Shown here: in pieces, positions 1-11,040 of the stretch
Layout of the letters: every line of letters begins with the position of its first letter
How positions within the stretch are numbered: position 1 is the first letter of the stretch
From: Apoda limacodes
Lineage: Eukaryota; Arthropoda; Insecta; Lepidoptera; Limacodidae
Direction of reading: 5' to 3'
Assembly (NCBI GenBank): GCA_946406115.1
Contig: OX291552.1
Span: forward strand, 3,844,001-3,908,000
DNA length: 64,000 bases
Program-made: the position numbers and the translations under genes
Notes under the pieces: model-generated
What the model saw: only the letters and a program-made list of their open reading frames with translations
Told to the model about the DNA's origin: nothing
The model's database searches: none

Positions 1-560
1 CTATTGATATTTACATGTAAATGTTATGTTTTTTTTATTTAAATATTGCAGAAGTCCGGGTAAAGGTTATTGTTCTATAGAAACAATGTGTTATAGGGGT
101 CATTAATACATAAATACTTTATCAACCTCAAATAGTGTAATGTGTGTAAGTGACGTTAGGTCAAAAATATGTATTGTCGTTTCAATTATTCACCTTACTA
201 AACTAGGGATGAAATGAACATACCTGCAGACTTGGCAACACAGACAGAAAAACATTTGTTGTTTGTTTTGCAAATAATTATTTTGAAAACTTAGTTTGTA
301 TCTCAAATATACCAAGCAGATTAGTGTAGTAACTTGAGAAAAGTAATTTTTTAATATCAACCTTTATTTTAGTCAATAGTTAGGCACAATTTTATAGCAC
401 AAATCGTCAGTTTTATTACTTTACGCGAGAGCACAGATCACGTCGACGCACAGATTACGTATGATGTAGTGTGACGACAAGTACCTGAATTAAGATACTA
501 GGATCGGCTCGTTTAGTGTGCCCAAACACGGTATCTACACGTATAAGTAATCTTTGAAAA
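1..560. repeat. Dispersed repeat, diverged copy of the 15.1-15.65 kb sequence
   Basis: This stretch aligns by eye, with substitutions and small gaps, to about 15,090-15,650, and its second half also aligns to 16,640-16,985. Shared blocks include the segment around 'acgcacagattacgtatga' and the later 'gtataagtaatctt'. It has no open reading frame of note, and I cannot assign it to a named family. It lies directly downstream, in transcription sense, of the partial tra2 copy, so it would be intronic or intergenic sequence for that copy. Confidence 0.6.
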
Positions 561-801
561 AAATACTAATAATATACATAAGTACTAGTGAATACTTTAT
601 ACCAATATTCAACATAGGTGTACAGCGCTAAAAAAATAAATTCAATTGGCCAAGGCCAGTTGTGGTGCACCCTAGGGATGAAGGTTATAAAACAAAAATT
701 ACTCCTCTACTTAATTAACCACAACCAAACGTATTAAATGATGGATGGGTAGTCTTTAAAACGATACGTTAATTACATAAATTATACGTACGGGCTCCTA
801 T

Positions 802-1059
802 ATTTCCTTGATTTCGGCGCGGGAGGCGTTCTAGACCGGCTTCGACTATGACCACGCGTCATAGTTGGAGGCTTGGGTACTGGTTCCCGCGACCCGTTGC
901 GAGTTCTCGAGCGGCTTCTCTAAAACAAGATAACACAAACGTACGATAGTTTTAAATATAGCTCGAGGAAACAGCTACGACAAAATAAAACACACGCGGC
1001 ATGACATCGAAGAGCAAATGACAATCACACTATAAATACACTACCTCTCGATCAGACAT
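802..1059 (-). CDS. tra2-like: Second transformer-2 copy, 5' end only (coding exons 1-2)
   Basis: Two minus-strand exons duplicate the start of the tra2 gene at 33 kb. Exon 1 coding part is 1045-1059 (MSDRE, then donor gtagtg). Exon 2 is 802-929, preceded by an acceptor ending ttgttttag and followed by donor gtacgt. The joined peptide is rich in RS dipeptides and is 47 residues plus two bases, like the main copy. Exon 2 differs from the main copy at five bases, four of them synonymous and one changing Leu to Pro. Splice sites, start codon and reading frame are intact. Exons 3-7 would lie left of position 1 if they exist. It could be a complete tandem paralogue, an alternative first-exon cassette for a neighbouring gene, or a young truncated copy. 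Confidence 0.75.
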
Positions 1060-1209
1060 AGCATCAATTGTGAAAAAACAACAAACGCAAAACAAACTGC
1101 GTCTTTAAATGCTAAAATTATCAGCTCGACACTAAAATAAAAGACGCGAACAGGATAAAAGGTTGCGTTAGAGCAATTTAATCATAGAGTAAAAGAGTCA
1201 AAATGGCGG
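1060..1209 (-). promoter_or_regulatory. 5' UTR / promoter-proximal segment of the second tra2 copy
   Basis: Sequence upstream of the MSDRE exon aligns to 33,288-33,430 with several substitutions and indels, so it is less conserved than the coding exons. An out-of-frame ATG lies 5 nt upstream of the start codon in both copies. A CAAAATGGCGG block near 1,199-1,209 resembles the YY1/Pho consensus and is present in both copies. The transcription start itself cannot be seen. Confidence 0.4.
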
Positions 1210-1217
1210 CCGCGGGG

Positions 1218-1820
1218 CAGTGTTGCCACCTTACAAAAAAATAAATCACTAGCTTTGCTCTCAAAAATCCCTACATTTCGGAATATTTACTAACTAAAAA
1301 ACCTCTAGAAATCACTAAAATGTAAAAAGAAATAAAAGGTTTTTCATAATTGTATTTAAGAAAAATATTAATAACACTAACCAAATAAAAATACTAAAAA
1401 CCAACATCAAATACTTCTATCGGTATTTCTTCACTACAAATTTGCAGACGTAGAGGGTTGAAGTGAATCGTCAGCTAATAGCTTTAAGACTTTTCGACAC
1501 TCATTACACCAAAATAGTACATGTACCGTTACGAGATACTCGTTTACTGACGGAAAACCCTAAGAAAAACGTCTTAATTCGTTCTGCTAAGGTGAAAAAG
1601 GATAGTGCTATCACCTCCTAAATTGTCTTTGGTGCTATTTATGACGGGGCATTCACCAACAAACGCGGGTTGCCATTAATTTTTTAAAATTTTACTAGAT
1701 TCAATAAATATCACTAAAATTCACCAAATATGCTTTTAGTGATTTTTTTGTTCAGAAAATCGCTATAGAACTTCAAAATTCACCAAATCTAGTGACAAAA
1801 TTACTAAAGTGGCAACACTG
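1218..1820. mobile_element. hAT-type MITE with 8-bp target duplication
   Basis: The element starts CAGTGTTGCCAC and ends with the reverse complement GTGGCAACACTG. It is flanked by identical 8-bp duplications CCGCGGGG at 1210-1217 and 1821-1828. The roughly 600-bp interior is AT-rich and non-coding. Eight-base target duplications and CAGTG termini are hallmarks of hAT elements. The insertion separates the first exon of the partial tra2 copy from its upstream sequence, which resumes at 1,829. Confidence 0.9.
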
Positions 1821-1828
1821 CCGCGGGG

Positions 1829-2200
1829 CGATTCGTTATGGGCTAGGGCAGTATAACCAGGTCCAAATTTTGAAATTATGTAAAATTAATCGTAATTTTT
1901 CAGCTATCAATTTCTCACAAATTTAGCAAATTTGGCAATCGTGTCACATTCACAGCAGGATAGCAAATAGATTTTTCGACAAAACAGTAAGCACGAAAGC
2001 AAATGCAATCATAATAGCTAAAAAATCATGCACATAAAATAATGTCAGTGATATGCAACAGAGAACACGGCGGCGCCCTAATATGAGGAAGAAGCCATAA
2101 GCAGGCGTTCCCCTCTACTCAGTACAAGTCCTGATGGATATGCGAGTTACAAAAATATTAAAAATCGTATTTTTCTCTAGATTAAATATAGTTGCGCGAC
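1829..2200. repeat. Upstream flank shared in pieces with the main tra2 locus
   Basis: Positions 1,829-1,876 match 34,083-34,127 in direct orientation, immediately upstream of the corresponding MITE in the other copy. Positions about 2,090-2,195 match about 40,793-40,897 in inverted orientation. The segment between the two blocks has no counterpart that I found. It marks the upstream limit of the duplicated tra2 5' region and shows that the two loci have since been rearranged. Confidence 0.6.
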
Positions 2201-2345
2201 TGTGAGGTTCTCCTTCAGTAATAACTAACTACAATTATTATCGGTATTATTCGTTATTTCTCTGTAAAAAGATATTAGGAACGTCTAAATTACAAAAGAT
2301 TACATTACCTTTCATATGTAACTTAAACATTCATTACATAACTGA

Positions 2346-2388
2346 CAAACATGTCTTAAAAACTTTAAATTTTTAAGACATGTTTTGT
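2346..2388. repeat. Short perfect hairpin (about 18-bp arms)
   Basis: ACATGTCTTAAAAA at 2350-2363 is answered by TTTTTAAGACATGT at 2370-2383, and the match extends a few bases further with one bulge. The loop is 6 bases. No other transposon feature is visible. The rest of 2,200-2,907 shows no gene or recognised repeat. Confidence 0.6.
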
Positions 2389-3436
2389 TCGTATGAATTT
2401 GTTTACCAACATATTGCAGTCAATCGAGCAACTTAACCAAAAATCACCAACTTATTACTACAGTTAACAGAAGCTGTATAATAAAAAAAAAACCATTTCA
2501 AACCCGTCATTAGACTACCTTTGGTCCTATTCAATAGTTCTGTACAAATATTGCCGAAAAATGATAGTGTTGTTGTTCTGTATTCAGATACAGATATTAT
2601 CGAATTATTGTGTTAGATCTTTGTGTATTTCAAGCTATTACTACAGTATAATGATGCACTTAACATAGTGATTAGTACGCCCCTCCAACGGGCATTCTTG
2701 TTCAGTCCGCCGCACTGGTCGCATCACGTAAGGTGCAAAGTAAAAGCAATGAAAGTATATTGCTACAATATAATTAAATTGTGGCAGTCACGCTTTCACC
2801 GTTTCTTCTCTCTAGTACACCACTTTGATTTCAAAACGGTAGCAATTTCTAGACATTTCATATATTTATTTTTAAAACTTACTTCCGACTTTTATACATC
2901 TTTATATATCTTATCTAGGGATTGCAATCCAGCGGCGTTTTCAATCCAGCTTGAAAACGCCGCTGGATTGCAATCTTGCTGGATTGACCTGAATCCAGCT
3001 GGGTCCAACGCGGATCCAGCAAAATGTGGAACGATAATAAAAAGACAACATTTTTTAAAACATTTCTTTATTAATTTGTACTTCTTACGATAATCTATGA
3101 AATCTTTCACTCATTTGGTGATATCTTATATCAATTTGCTTTGGTTTCTTAATCATTTGAGATCAAAAGAATCAACTTAAAATAAAATAACAAACATATA
3201 ACATTATATAACATTTAAGATAATGTTTCTAAGATAAGTTCTAAGATAGGATGGCTAATCAGTGGCAATCAGTCTTACAAATTCTTTTAAAATTTACTAT
3301 AAAAAAGGATCGTAATAATAATACTATTTTAATCTTCAATCAATTTTTTGTATCAAAAGAAGCTCCGAAATAATCTCCACTCCACTCGTTAATCGTTAAT
3401 AATTAGGCAGTTTAAAATCTGACGATAAGAGACTAA

Positions 3437-5455
3437 CTATTTCTTTTTTTGAATTCTCTGAAAGTAAGACCTTAGAAAACAAATTTTATCTACAGTCTTA
3501 TCTCCCAACCTGCTTCGCACAGAACTGCATATGTAGCCGGCTGCTGAGAATGCCCTTTCGGCCTCTACACTGGTCGGTTTTAGGGTCATTAAATACTCAT
3601 AAACCATAGATAAATGTTCACCTCGCACTCCTTCGGTCTCATAAACGCTCATTTCTTTTTTCAGGACCTTTTCGTAATCTAATTGACCACTTGGCTTTTG
3701 TTTATTAAAGTTCTCCTTTTCTCTTTTAAGTTTCATTTCAAGCTCTTGCTCTAAAGTCATTTTCACGGGTTCTGCGTCTGCGTTATCATCATCTAGACCA
3801 TCCTCTTCTAACTCCATGATATCTTTTTGCACCGGCTCTACAATGCGTTGTTTATTTACTCGTTTTAACAAAGTTTTCATCTCCTGCCGCATCGCATTCT
3901 TTTTTGGCAAAGGAAAATAGCCAGGTTTTTTAACTGCTTCTTCATACTTTTTTGGATTTTTCAAGTACACTAACGTACCAGTAACTTCGGAGAGGCGCCG
4001 TTCTGCGATTCTGTTGCGTAGTGCTTCAGCTAGCTCGGCGCTTAGGGAAGTGCCCTGGCTATATAGCTTGTTTAAAACAAATTTCAGGGTTGTGTCGGCA
4101 GTTATCAATGTGGACTCTCTTCTGCAAAGAGCTTCTACAGCCAGTTTCAACGGTTGTAGACTGACGACCAACTCATTGATTATTGACCATTCATCGCCGG
4201 AAAATTTTATTTCGGAACCGACGTCTATCAATGCTTTATCGATGCAAACTTTAAGGTTGTAGAAACGTTCCAGCATACTGAGCAAACTGTTCCATCGCGT
4301 TCAGCAATCAAGAATCAGACTTAGTTCTTTACCTTTCTCTTCCTTAACATACTTTTGCAAAAATAAATCATCTTTGGTGGGTGATTTTTTGAAAATTTTT
4401 ACAACTTTGCGTACTTTCATGAGCAGTGCGCTGTATCGTGGGATTAATTCACCAGAGTCCACTAATGTTGGTTCGATTGTAACTGCCAATGCCAAGCCAT
4501 CGTTCATCTCTGTCAATAAGTCTTCATCGTCTTCGCATTCGTCACTTTCATCTGTTGCTGTTTGTTCTACTTCCTTATGAGGTTTCTTCTTGTATAGCAC
4601 GTCCACCACAGCCAACTGGATACCATGAGCGTAGCACAATTGTTGATAACAAGGCAAAAGTTTTCCAACTTTTACTATTACGGACGCGCCATCGGTAGTG
4701 ATACCAATGGTATCGGTTTCCATCACTAAGCCGAAAATATTCAGCCTTTCTGACACTAATTCAATGCAGTGTTCGGCAGTGCAGAAGCCGTGAATTCTTA
4801 TCAACCCTAAATTGAAATGTTTATCATCATGGTGCAAGTTGAGATTTATGTATCTATGATTTTTTTGGGAGGTCCACTCGTCAAAACTCAATGAGAATCT
4901 TTGTCCTTTTTGTTTTAAAATAGTGAATTCTTTAATGAAATCCGCTTGAATATTCTCTGCATACCTGTAAATGATCGCTCTGATGGTATTTGGAGAAGTC
5001 GGCAATTGAAATCCTGATTTTGCGAATAATAATCTCAAGTCGGATGATGTACAAAATGTACTTAGACTAAAGCCATTTTTACACACCATCCTAGTGACCA
5101 AACTCTCCATAGAATTTTCTTTTTCAAAATAGGAATCAATAGTCTTCTTGGTCTTCTTGCTCGGAACTACTTCCTGATAATCTTCATTTTTTTAAGTGGT
5201 TGCTACAGCATCAGTAGGAGCTTGTGAATCTGCATTATGCAAATCTTTGTTGGATGAACTAGCTTTGATGCCAGTGATATTATTTATGACACTGATACAG
5301 TGTACTTTTTCTAAATGCCCTTTTAACCCTGTAGTGGAGCGGTTGCTAATAAGCAATGTTTTTAAACATAGCGAGCACTTGGCACTTCGACTATCCAACT
5401 TTACGAAAAAGTCCCACAAACTTTTTTCACCGTCGCTAGAATTCTTGGTCGACAT
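3437..5455 (-). pseudogene. hAT transposase (BED finger, RNase H-like, hATC), two in-frame stops
   Basis: One 672-codon frame runs from MSTKN (5455) to the terminal TAA, broken by TAA at 5192-5194 and TGA at 4301-4303 with no frameshift. In order it shows an N-terminal BED-type zinc finger (CSLC...HLEKVH, residues about 26-50), the first catalytic region SFDEWTS, a second region ITTDGAS followed by CYAHGIQLAV, and the C-terminal dimerisation domain with SVEAERAFSAAG and RSRLGD...FLRSYF. The conserved Asp and Glu contexts of hAT transposases are recognisable. The protein would excise and reinsert elements with matching termini. Without suppression of both stops, this copy cannot make the full enzyme. 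Confidence 0.93.
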
Positions 5456-6286
5456 TTTAAACTGTCCGAAAAACAGCGTTTAATCTGTAATGAAGAAAAC
5501 ATCGGTGAAGTTTAAGATGCATTTGAATATTATTTTAATAGAATATAATGCCTAAAGATAAATAAATACAACTATCGCGATGCAATAACTTAACAAAACC
5601 AATAAGGTAATATTTTATTTAAACTATCGTGATTACTATTACAAACTATTACTATTGCAAACGCCGCGCCGTGGTTACGGGAGGACTAAAAGTTTGAACG
5701 CGATTTTAAACTCGAATAAAAACCAATCTTTATACACATGACACAGCTTTTTCCAATCGAAATTGCGCATTTTAGCAATCTTGTTAAATAGCAAGCAACA
5801 ATACACACACACACACAACCTCCTAAATAACTAAATAGCTGTTGGATATGTACCTACTTCCTGCAATCAAAGGTAGATAATAAAATAAAATCGGTTTCAA
5901 TATGAAAACAAAAACAAAAAATTTCGCGATGTGTTGATGAACGTCACCAAACGTGTCTTCCTCTTCCTTCTTCAAGAAAGTAAGAGACATGACTCAAATT
6001 AACATTAATACTAAATTATTTAAAATAAACATTTTACTTTACTTACCATTCAGTCTCGCAAACAACAACCAACACGCACTCCTGCACTTTAGTGACACAA
6101 AAACACTTTCTATCGAGACGAGAGCAGTTACTCAACTGTCTTTGATTTATAAAATAAACAACGCAACATGCGGCACGTGCTATGCTATGGTGACAGAACG
6201 GCAACGTTGCCGCGCCGTTTTGAAAATGGCGGCAACTCAAAACTATACAATAGAATTTGATAGTGATACGATTGCGGGTCCGCATC

Positions 6287-6368
6287 GCTGGATCCAGCAC
6301 TGTATGCTGGATCCAGCATGTTTAAAAAGGCGCTGGATCCAGCTGGATTGCTGTATGCTGGATCCAGC
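6287..6368. repeat. Four subterminal palindromes GCTGGATCCAGC of the hAT element
   Basis: Exact 12-bp copies start at 6287, 6306, 6332 and 6357. Diverged half-copies (GGATCCAGC, AATCCAGC, GCTGGATTG) cluster at the opposite end, about 2,929-3,020. In hAT elements such clustered subterminal motifs act as transposase (BED finger) binding sites; that role is inferred here. Confidence 0.85.
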
Positions 6369-6527
6369 AATTGCAATCCCTAATCTTATCCTCAAAATAC
6401 CTACATTGTCATATTTATATACCGTAGAATCTAACACCTGCATTTGCTTACAATCTTTATTTCTCTTGCTGCCCATATATCACCGTAACTCCTCGACAAA
6501 TTAGACTAAGGTAACTCCTATACCAAA

Positions 6528-7400
6528 GTCAAAGTCAAATTTTTTATTCAAATTAGGTTTTTACAAACACTTTTGAATCGTCAAAGTGTGATGATACAAT
6601 TTTTTGAAATCAAGGTCATAATGTTGTTGATTTCGAGAAGAATCCGGCAACAAACTTGATAGTTCCTTATTAAAAAAAATCATAAAAACTACAAATACAA
6701 TCAATGTTTTATTTAAAAAAATTATATTACAGTGCTACCCCACAATAAGATACCACATGTCATTAAACTATGGAAATAGCTAAAATATACTATTTTTGCA
6801 GTGTCAACATCGGTCAATTGTCTTATTTGGCTATATTATGAATATGAGGAGACCCAATGATGTTTGGAGTCCAGCTTTATGCCAAGAAAGACTGCTGAAT
6901 TAACAAGTTCTAATTGCTAGCCATTAATATTAATACATGTCTGGATCTAACTAACATTTGGTAATGTAAATTTAGCACATGGTTTTTTTCTCATTAAGTA
7001 ACAAATTATTAGCGTTAAACCAATTTCCAATCTTAGAAATAGTAAAATTTAATTCATCATAACATGTCTGTCGTCTCTTAACTTTAAAAAGTAAAGAGGT
7101 GTCGTCAGCAAATAAGACAATGTCATGGTTTTTTACATGATATGGGAGATCATTATTGTAAATAAGAAATAGAAAAGGACCTAAAATTGAGCCCTGAGGG
7201 ACTCTCATAGTGACTGTTGATCATGAAGATCTTTCATCGTTAACATCTATTTTTTTGTACTCTGCTACTCATGTAGGAGGTCACAAGGGCTTTGCCTCTA
7301 ATACCATAGTGATGTAGCTTTTTCTTCTTAGAATTTGTTTTTAAAATAGTATTATCTACAATCAACTTAAAGTCCTGACAAGAATTTCTAGATTTACCAG
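6528..7400 (-). pseudogene. LINE reverse-transcriptase fragment, 3' end (same family as 41.3 and 58.4 kb)
   Basis: The element ends on the left in AAAGTCAAAGTCAAA, the reverse of the TTTGACTTTGAC tail seen at 59.35 kb. The minus strand encodes VPQGSILGPFLFLIY and the catalytic FADDTSLLF motif (ORF 6972-7208), with upstream relics such as KLHHYGIRGKAL at about 7,300. An internal deletion near 6,830 removes much of the region downstream of the reverse-transcriptase palm. It is a 5'-truncated, mutated copy of a CR1/Jockey-group non-LTR retrotransposon; family assignment is by motif only. Confidence 0.85.
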
Positions 7401-7409
7401 TTTCATTAT

Positions 7410-7985
7410 TTATTACTAGAATTTTTCCGCGGCTCCACCCGCCCTAAATTTGATTAACGGCGTAAGATTCTTACGGCAACTCCTTGATTATACTAAAGAA
7501 GTTTGCTATAGCAAGCTCTAGTTGCAGCTATGGTTCTTTCGTGGAATTCGGTTATAGTTACTCCCTCGGGAAGCCTTTGTCCTTTTCCGCATCTTTGACT
7601 ATCTCTGTGCGCAAAATTTCAGCTCATTTAAATGCTTCCAGTGCAGCAGGATTAAGTAACAAACGTTATAGTTATTCCCGCGGGAACTTTCGAATTTTAA
7701 CTATAAAAAAAAGCCTATGTCCTTCCCCGGGACTCAGACAAATTTCATCTAAATCAGTTGAGCGGTTTCCGATCCATCCAGTGGTTGAAGCGTGACAAAC
7801 AACCAAACATCCAAACTTTCGCATTTATCAAATTAATGGGATAGCTGGTATTTAATGAATTTTGCTAGCGGCCGCCCTGCCCTAAATTTGGTTATCGGCG
7901 TGGGACTCCTTTATTTAATCTCAGTATTGATACTGTGATTTGCTCCTTAATTACCCCGCGCTAAATTCGGTTATCGGTAGAATTG
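7410..7985 (+). repeat. RTE-like retrotransposon tails, at least two partial copies
   Basis: The stretch contains the modules 'cccgcgggaactt', 'ccttccccgggactc', 'gtggttgaagcgtgac' and an ending close to 'aaattaatgggat'. The same modules recur at 10.72-10.96, 25.6-25.86, 27.5-28.03, 38.7-38.88 and 53.85-54.05 kb. This 3' module is widespread in lepidopteran genomes. No intact coding sequence remains, and the ORF at 7484-7795 is a by-product of the repeat. Confidence 0.7.
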
Positions 7986-7989
7986 CCAT

Positions 7990-8605
7990 ACGTCCCGTAT
8001 ATAGAGAGGTAGGGCACTGCAAGTACTCGCTCGAATAAGCTGCCCGAACAAATAAAGCGGGGCATAGCGAGTACTTGCTCGAATGAGCGGCCCGAACTGG
8101 GGAAGTACCTCCACCTTACAGACAACCGCGGCCACAATAACACTAACATTGAGTAGTGTTGTGTTCCTGGCGGTGAGTAAGGTTGCCAAAGCTCTCTTTG
8201 AGGATTCGCTGCGCGGACAGCGGCGGACCGACGGTTCTTGTTGCTGTCGTTGCTCGGCGTAGACGCGGCGTGCTGGTTCGGCGGTCAGGGAGACCTGATT
8301 AAACGGCTGACCGCGGGCCGCCCGCAGGTTGAACGGGTTCCCGAACCCAGAGATCACTTAATCTCCACCCTGGGAGGCTGATCCGCTAACCTATGTTAAG
8401 TCTCTGAAGTAGTAGTCGTGCCGGAGAAAGAGACCGGAGTGGACCCGGCTACTACAACAGAGGGGGATCAGGGACCCTTCCGCCCGCCGTGCCAGCAACC
8501 GTATCATCTGTGTTGAGCTTCGGCAGTCTTAGTACCGAAACTTTTTGTCTTCTAAGCTGTCTGTGCAGTGAATACTCATCCTTAGTCTAAGTTACTTCAT
8601 ACAAA
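7990..8605 (+). other. Upstream part of the LINE at 8.6 kb
   Basis: This GC-richer segment leads into the ORF beginning at 8606 and probably belongs to the same retrotransposon (5' UTR or the end of a decayed ORF1). It contains an imperfect tandem duplication of a roughly 60-bp unit at about 8,010-8,100, built around 'gtact(c/t)gctcgaat(a/g)ag'. Repeated units like this occur in LINE 5' UTRs, but promoter function cannot be judged from sequence. Confidence 0.4.
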
Positions 8606-10720
8606 ATGGCCAGAAATAGAAAAAAGAAAAGAGTTTTTACAGCGGCTACTCCATCCACATATAATGTGCATTTTTGCAACATAAGGGGTATTCACGCAAA
8701 TCTTAACGCAGTCCATCACCATCTCGAGACTGCGCAGCCAACCATTCTTTTTCTAACGGAGACGCAGATATCCTGCCCGGCCGATACATCATACCTTCGT
8801 TATCCCGGCTACAAACTCGAGCACAATTTTTTGAGTCGTGGCGGTGTATGTATGTTCGTCCGAGAGGATATCTGCTGTCGCCGACTTCATAGCCTTGAAG
8901 ACAGGGACCTGTAGATATTGTGGGTGCACGTAGATTATGGCGGCCACACTCGTATCTATGCGTGCCTATACAGGTCTCATAGCGGTGACACGGACGTAAC
9001 TCGACTCTTCACGCACCTGAGTTTGACGACTGACAAAGTTCTAGAGCAATATCCCACAGCAGAATTAGTTATTTTGGGAGACTTTAACGCCCACCATCGT
9101 GAGTGGCTCAGTTCTCGAACCAATAACTATGCAGGAATATCTGCTCATGAATTTGCTCTGACCTATGGATTCTCTCAGCTGGTACTTTCTCCAACGAGAA
9201 TACCAGATATAGAGGACCTTACGAGCTCCTTACTGGACCTTCTGCTGACTACAGGTCCGGATGGATACTCCGTCTCAGTGGATGCGCCTCTTGGCTCCTC
9301 GGACCACTGTCTCGTCCGGACTCAAGTGTCATGCACACAACCCGATCCTTCTGGGCCAACTAATTGGCGTCGTGTGTGGCATTATAAGTCGGCAGACTGG
9401 GATGGATTGCGAGAATTTTATGCATCGTACCCGTGGAGGCAGATCTGCTATAGCTCAGAAGAGCCTGACGTCTGCGCAGCCGCAGTCACTGAGACAATCC
9501 TCGCTGGTATGGAATGTTTCATTCCTAATCTGCGAGTAGCTGCCGGCGTCAAAAAACGACCGTGGTTTAATAGGTCTTGCAGAGAAGCTAAAATTCTTAA
9601 GCAAACTGCGTATGAGGCTAGGACCACGGCTCGTAATAATAAGGATCAGAATATTTCTGAGTTAAAACGCAAATTAAATGCTGCCTCGAGGTTCAGTAAG
9701 AAAGCAACTGCCAGAGCGAAACTCCAATTCATCGGCAAAATAGGTGGGCGACTTGCGAGCTATCCTTCTGGGAGTCGTGCTTTCTGGTCGCTTGCCAAAG
9801 CTGCCGAAGGGAACTTTTGCCAGTCGTCGTTACCACCACTGCGAAAGAACGATGGTGACTTGGCCCACAGTGCAAAAGAGAAAGCCGATCTACTGGGCAG
9901 TCTCTTTGCCTCTAACTCGAATGTGAACGACGAAGGCGCTGTACCACCTACTTTACCGTGGTGCGGTAAGTCCATGCCGGAAATCTCTATAACACAGCGC
10001 GAGGTCCGGCGGGCGTTGCTTTCCCTAGACGTTCATAAGTCGAGTGGGCCAGACGGCATACCAGCAGTGGTGCTTAAGCAGTGTGCTCCTGAGTTATGTC
10101 CTGTACTCACGCGACTCTTCACGCTTTCTTACCACACTAGGCAATTTCCGACTTCATGGAAGATTGCGAATGTGCACCCGGTGCCCAAAGAGGGCGATAG
10201 ATCAGATCCATCGAATTACAGGCCTATCGCTATAACCTCTCTCCTCTCCAAGGTGATGGAGCGTGTGATCAACACACAGTTTTGAGATACCTAGAAAAAC
10301 ACGACCTGATCAGTGACCGTTAATATGGCTTTCGCCACGGTCGCTCAACTGGTGACCTTCTAGTGTATCTCACACACCGATGGGCACTAGCCATTGAGAG
10401 TCAGGGGGAGGCATTGGCATGTAGCCTAGACATAGCGAAGGCGTTCGATCGGGTCTGGCACCGGGGTCTTCTATCGAAGTTGCCATCTTACGGAGTGCCC
10501 GAGGGTTTGTGCAAATGGGTGGCTAGCTTTTTGTCCGGCAGACGCATACGAGCCGTAGTTGACGGTAGTTGCTCTGATAGCATGGACATTAATGCTGGTG
10601 TCCCGCAAGGCTCTGTGCTGTCTCCTACGCTGTTTCTACTGCACATCAATGATTGCTATGCAGATGACAGTACTGGAGACGCTTATTACACGGGCCGTGC
10701 AAGCATCCCACGTTCCGTTG
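8606..10720 (+). pseudogene. Non-LTR retrotransposon ORF2 (endonuclease + reverse transcriptase), disrupted
   Basis: The N-terminal part is an apurinic-type endonuclease: ILFLTET, LVILGDFNAHHREW and GSSDHCLVRT. The reverse transcriptase follows, with KSSGPDGIPAVVLK, SNYRPIAITSLLSKVMERVI, DIAKAFDRVWH, GVPQGSVLSP and CYADDSTGDA. The lesions are an in-frame TAG at 8912-8914, a one-base frameshift near 10,278, a TAA at 10,321-10,323, and a small deletion between FLLHIND and CYADD. The frame stops abruptly after ...YTGRASIP, where an unrelated RTE-like tail begins. C-terminal and 3' UTR pieces of what looks like the same family occur at 16.2, 17.5, 18.3, 27.0, 34.3 and 50.8 kb. Family: Jockey/CR1-group LINE, inferred from motifs. 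Confidence 0.92.
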
Positions 10721-10960
10721 TGATTTACTCCTTAATTACACTAATGAAGGTTGATCAAGCTGTAGTTATAGCTATAGTTCGTTGAAGCTCGGTTATAGTT
10801 ATTCCCGCGGGAATTTCGAGATAAAAAGTAGCCAATATGCTATTCCAGGACCTAACTCTGCCAAGTTTCATCCCGATCCGTCCAGTGGTTGAAACGTGAA
10901 GAAGTAACAAACATACACATTCACACACTTTCGCCTTTATAATATTAATGGGATAATGGG
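10721..10960 (+). repeat. RTE-like tail joined to the LINE
   Basis: It carries the modules 'tattcccgcgggaattt', 'agtttcatcccgatccg' and a terminal 'aatattaatgggat' followed by repeated 'gggat'. It directly follows the truncated reverse transcriptase, so either it inserted there or the two were joined by deletion. Confidence 0.7.
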
Positions 10961-11040
10961 ATGGGATGTTCCATGTAGTCTTTATTTTATTTGTTAAATT
11001 TTTTACTTTATGTCTGAGGTGAATTGATTTTGCAACAAGA

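Larger units (their letters stand above)
2916..6382 (-). mobile_element. hAT DNA transposon, near-complete, with TIRs and 8-bp TSD
   Basis: The termini are TAGGGATTGCAAT at 2916-2928 and its exact reverse complement at 6370-6382. The flanking 8-bp duplication ATCTTATC is perfect at 2908-2915 and 6383-6390. The 3,467-bp element encodes one minus-strand transposase ORF (3437-5455) interrupted only by two nonsense codons. Subterminal regions are filled with repeated half-sites and palindromes based on GCTGGATCCAGC. Perfect TSDs and a frame without frameshifts suggest a fairly recent insertion. Confidence 0.95.

Noticed and set aside
2623..3093. 156-codon plus-strand ORF
   Set aside because: It straddles the left end of the hAT element and its inverted subterminal repeats, with no domain and no conserved boundary.
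5953..6504. 183-codon plus-strand ORF
   Set aside because: It runs through the hAT right end, TIR and target duplication, so it is a chance frame.
8918..9926. Overlapping ORFs at 9261, 9744 and 9760
   Set aside because: These are alternative-frame shadows of the endonuclease-reverse transcriptase frame.
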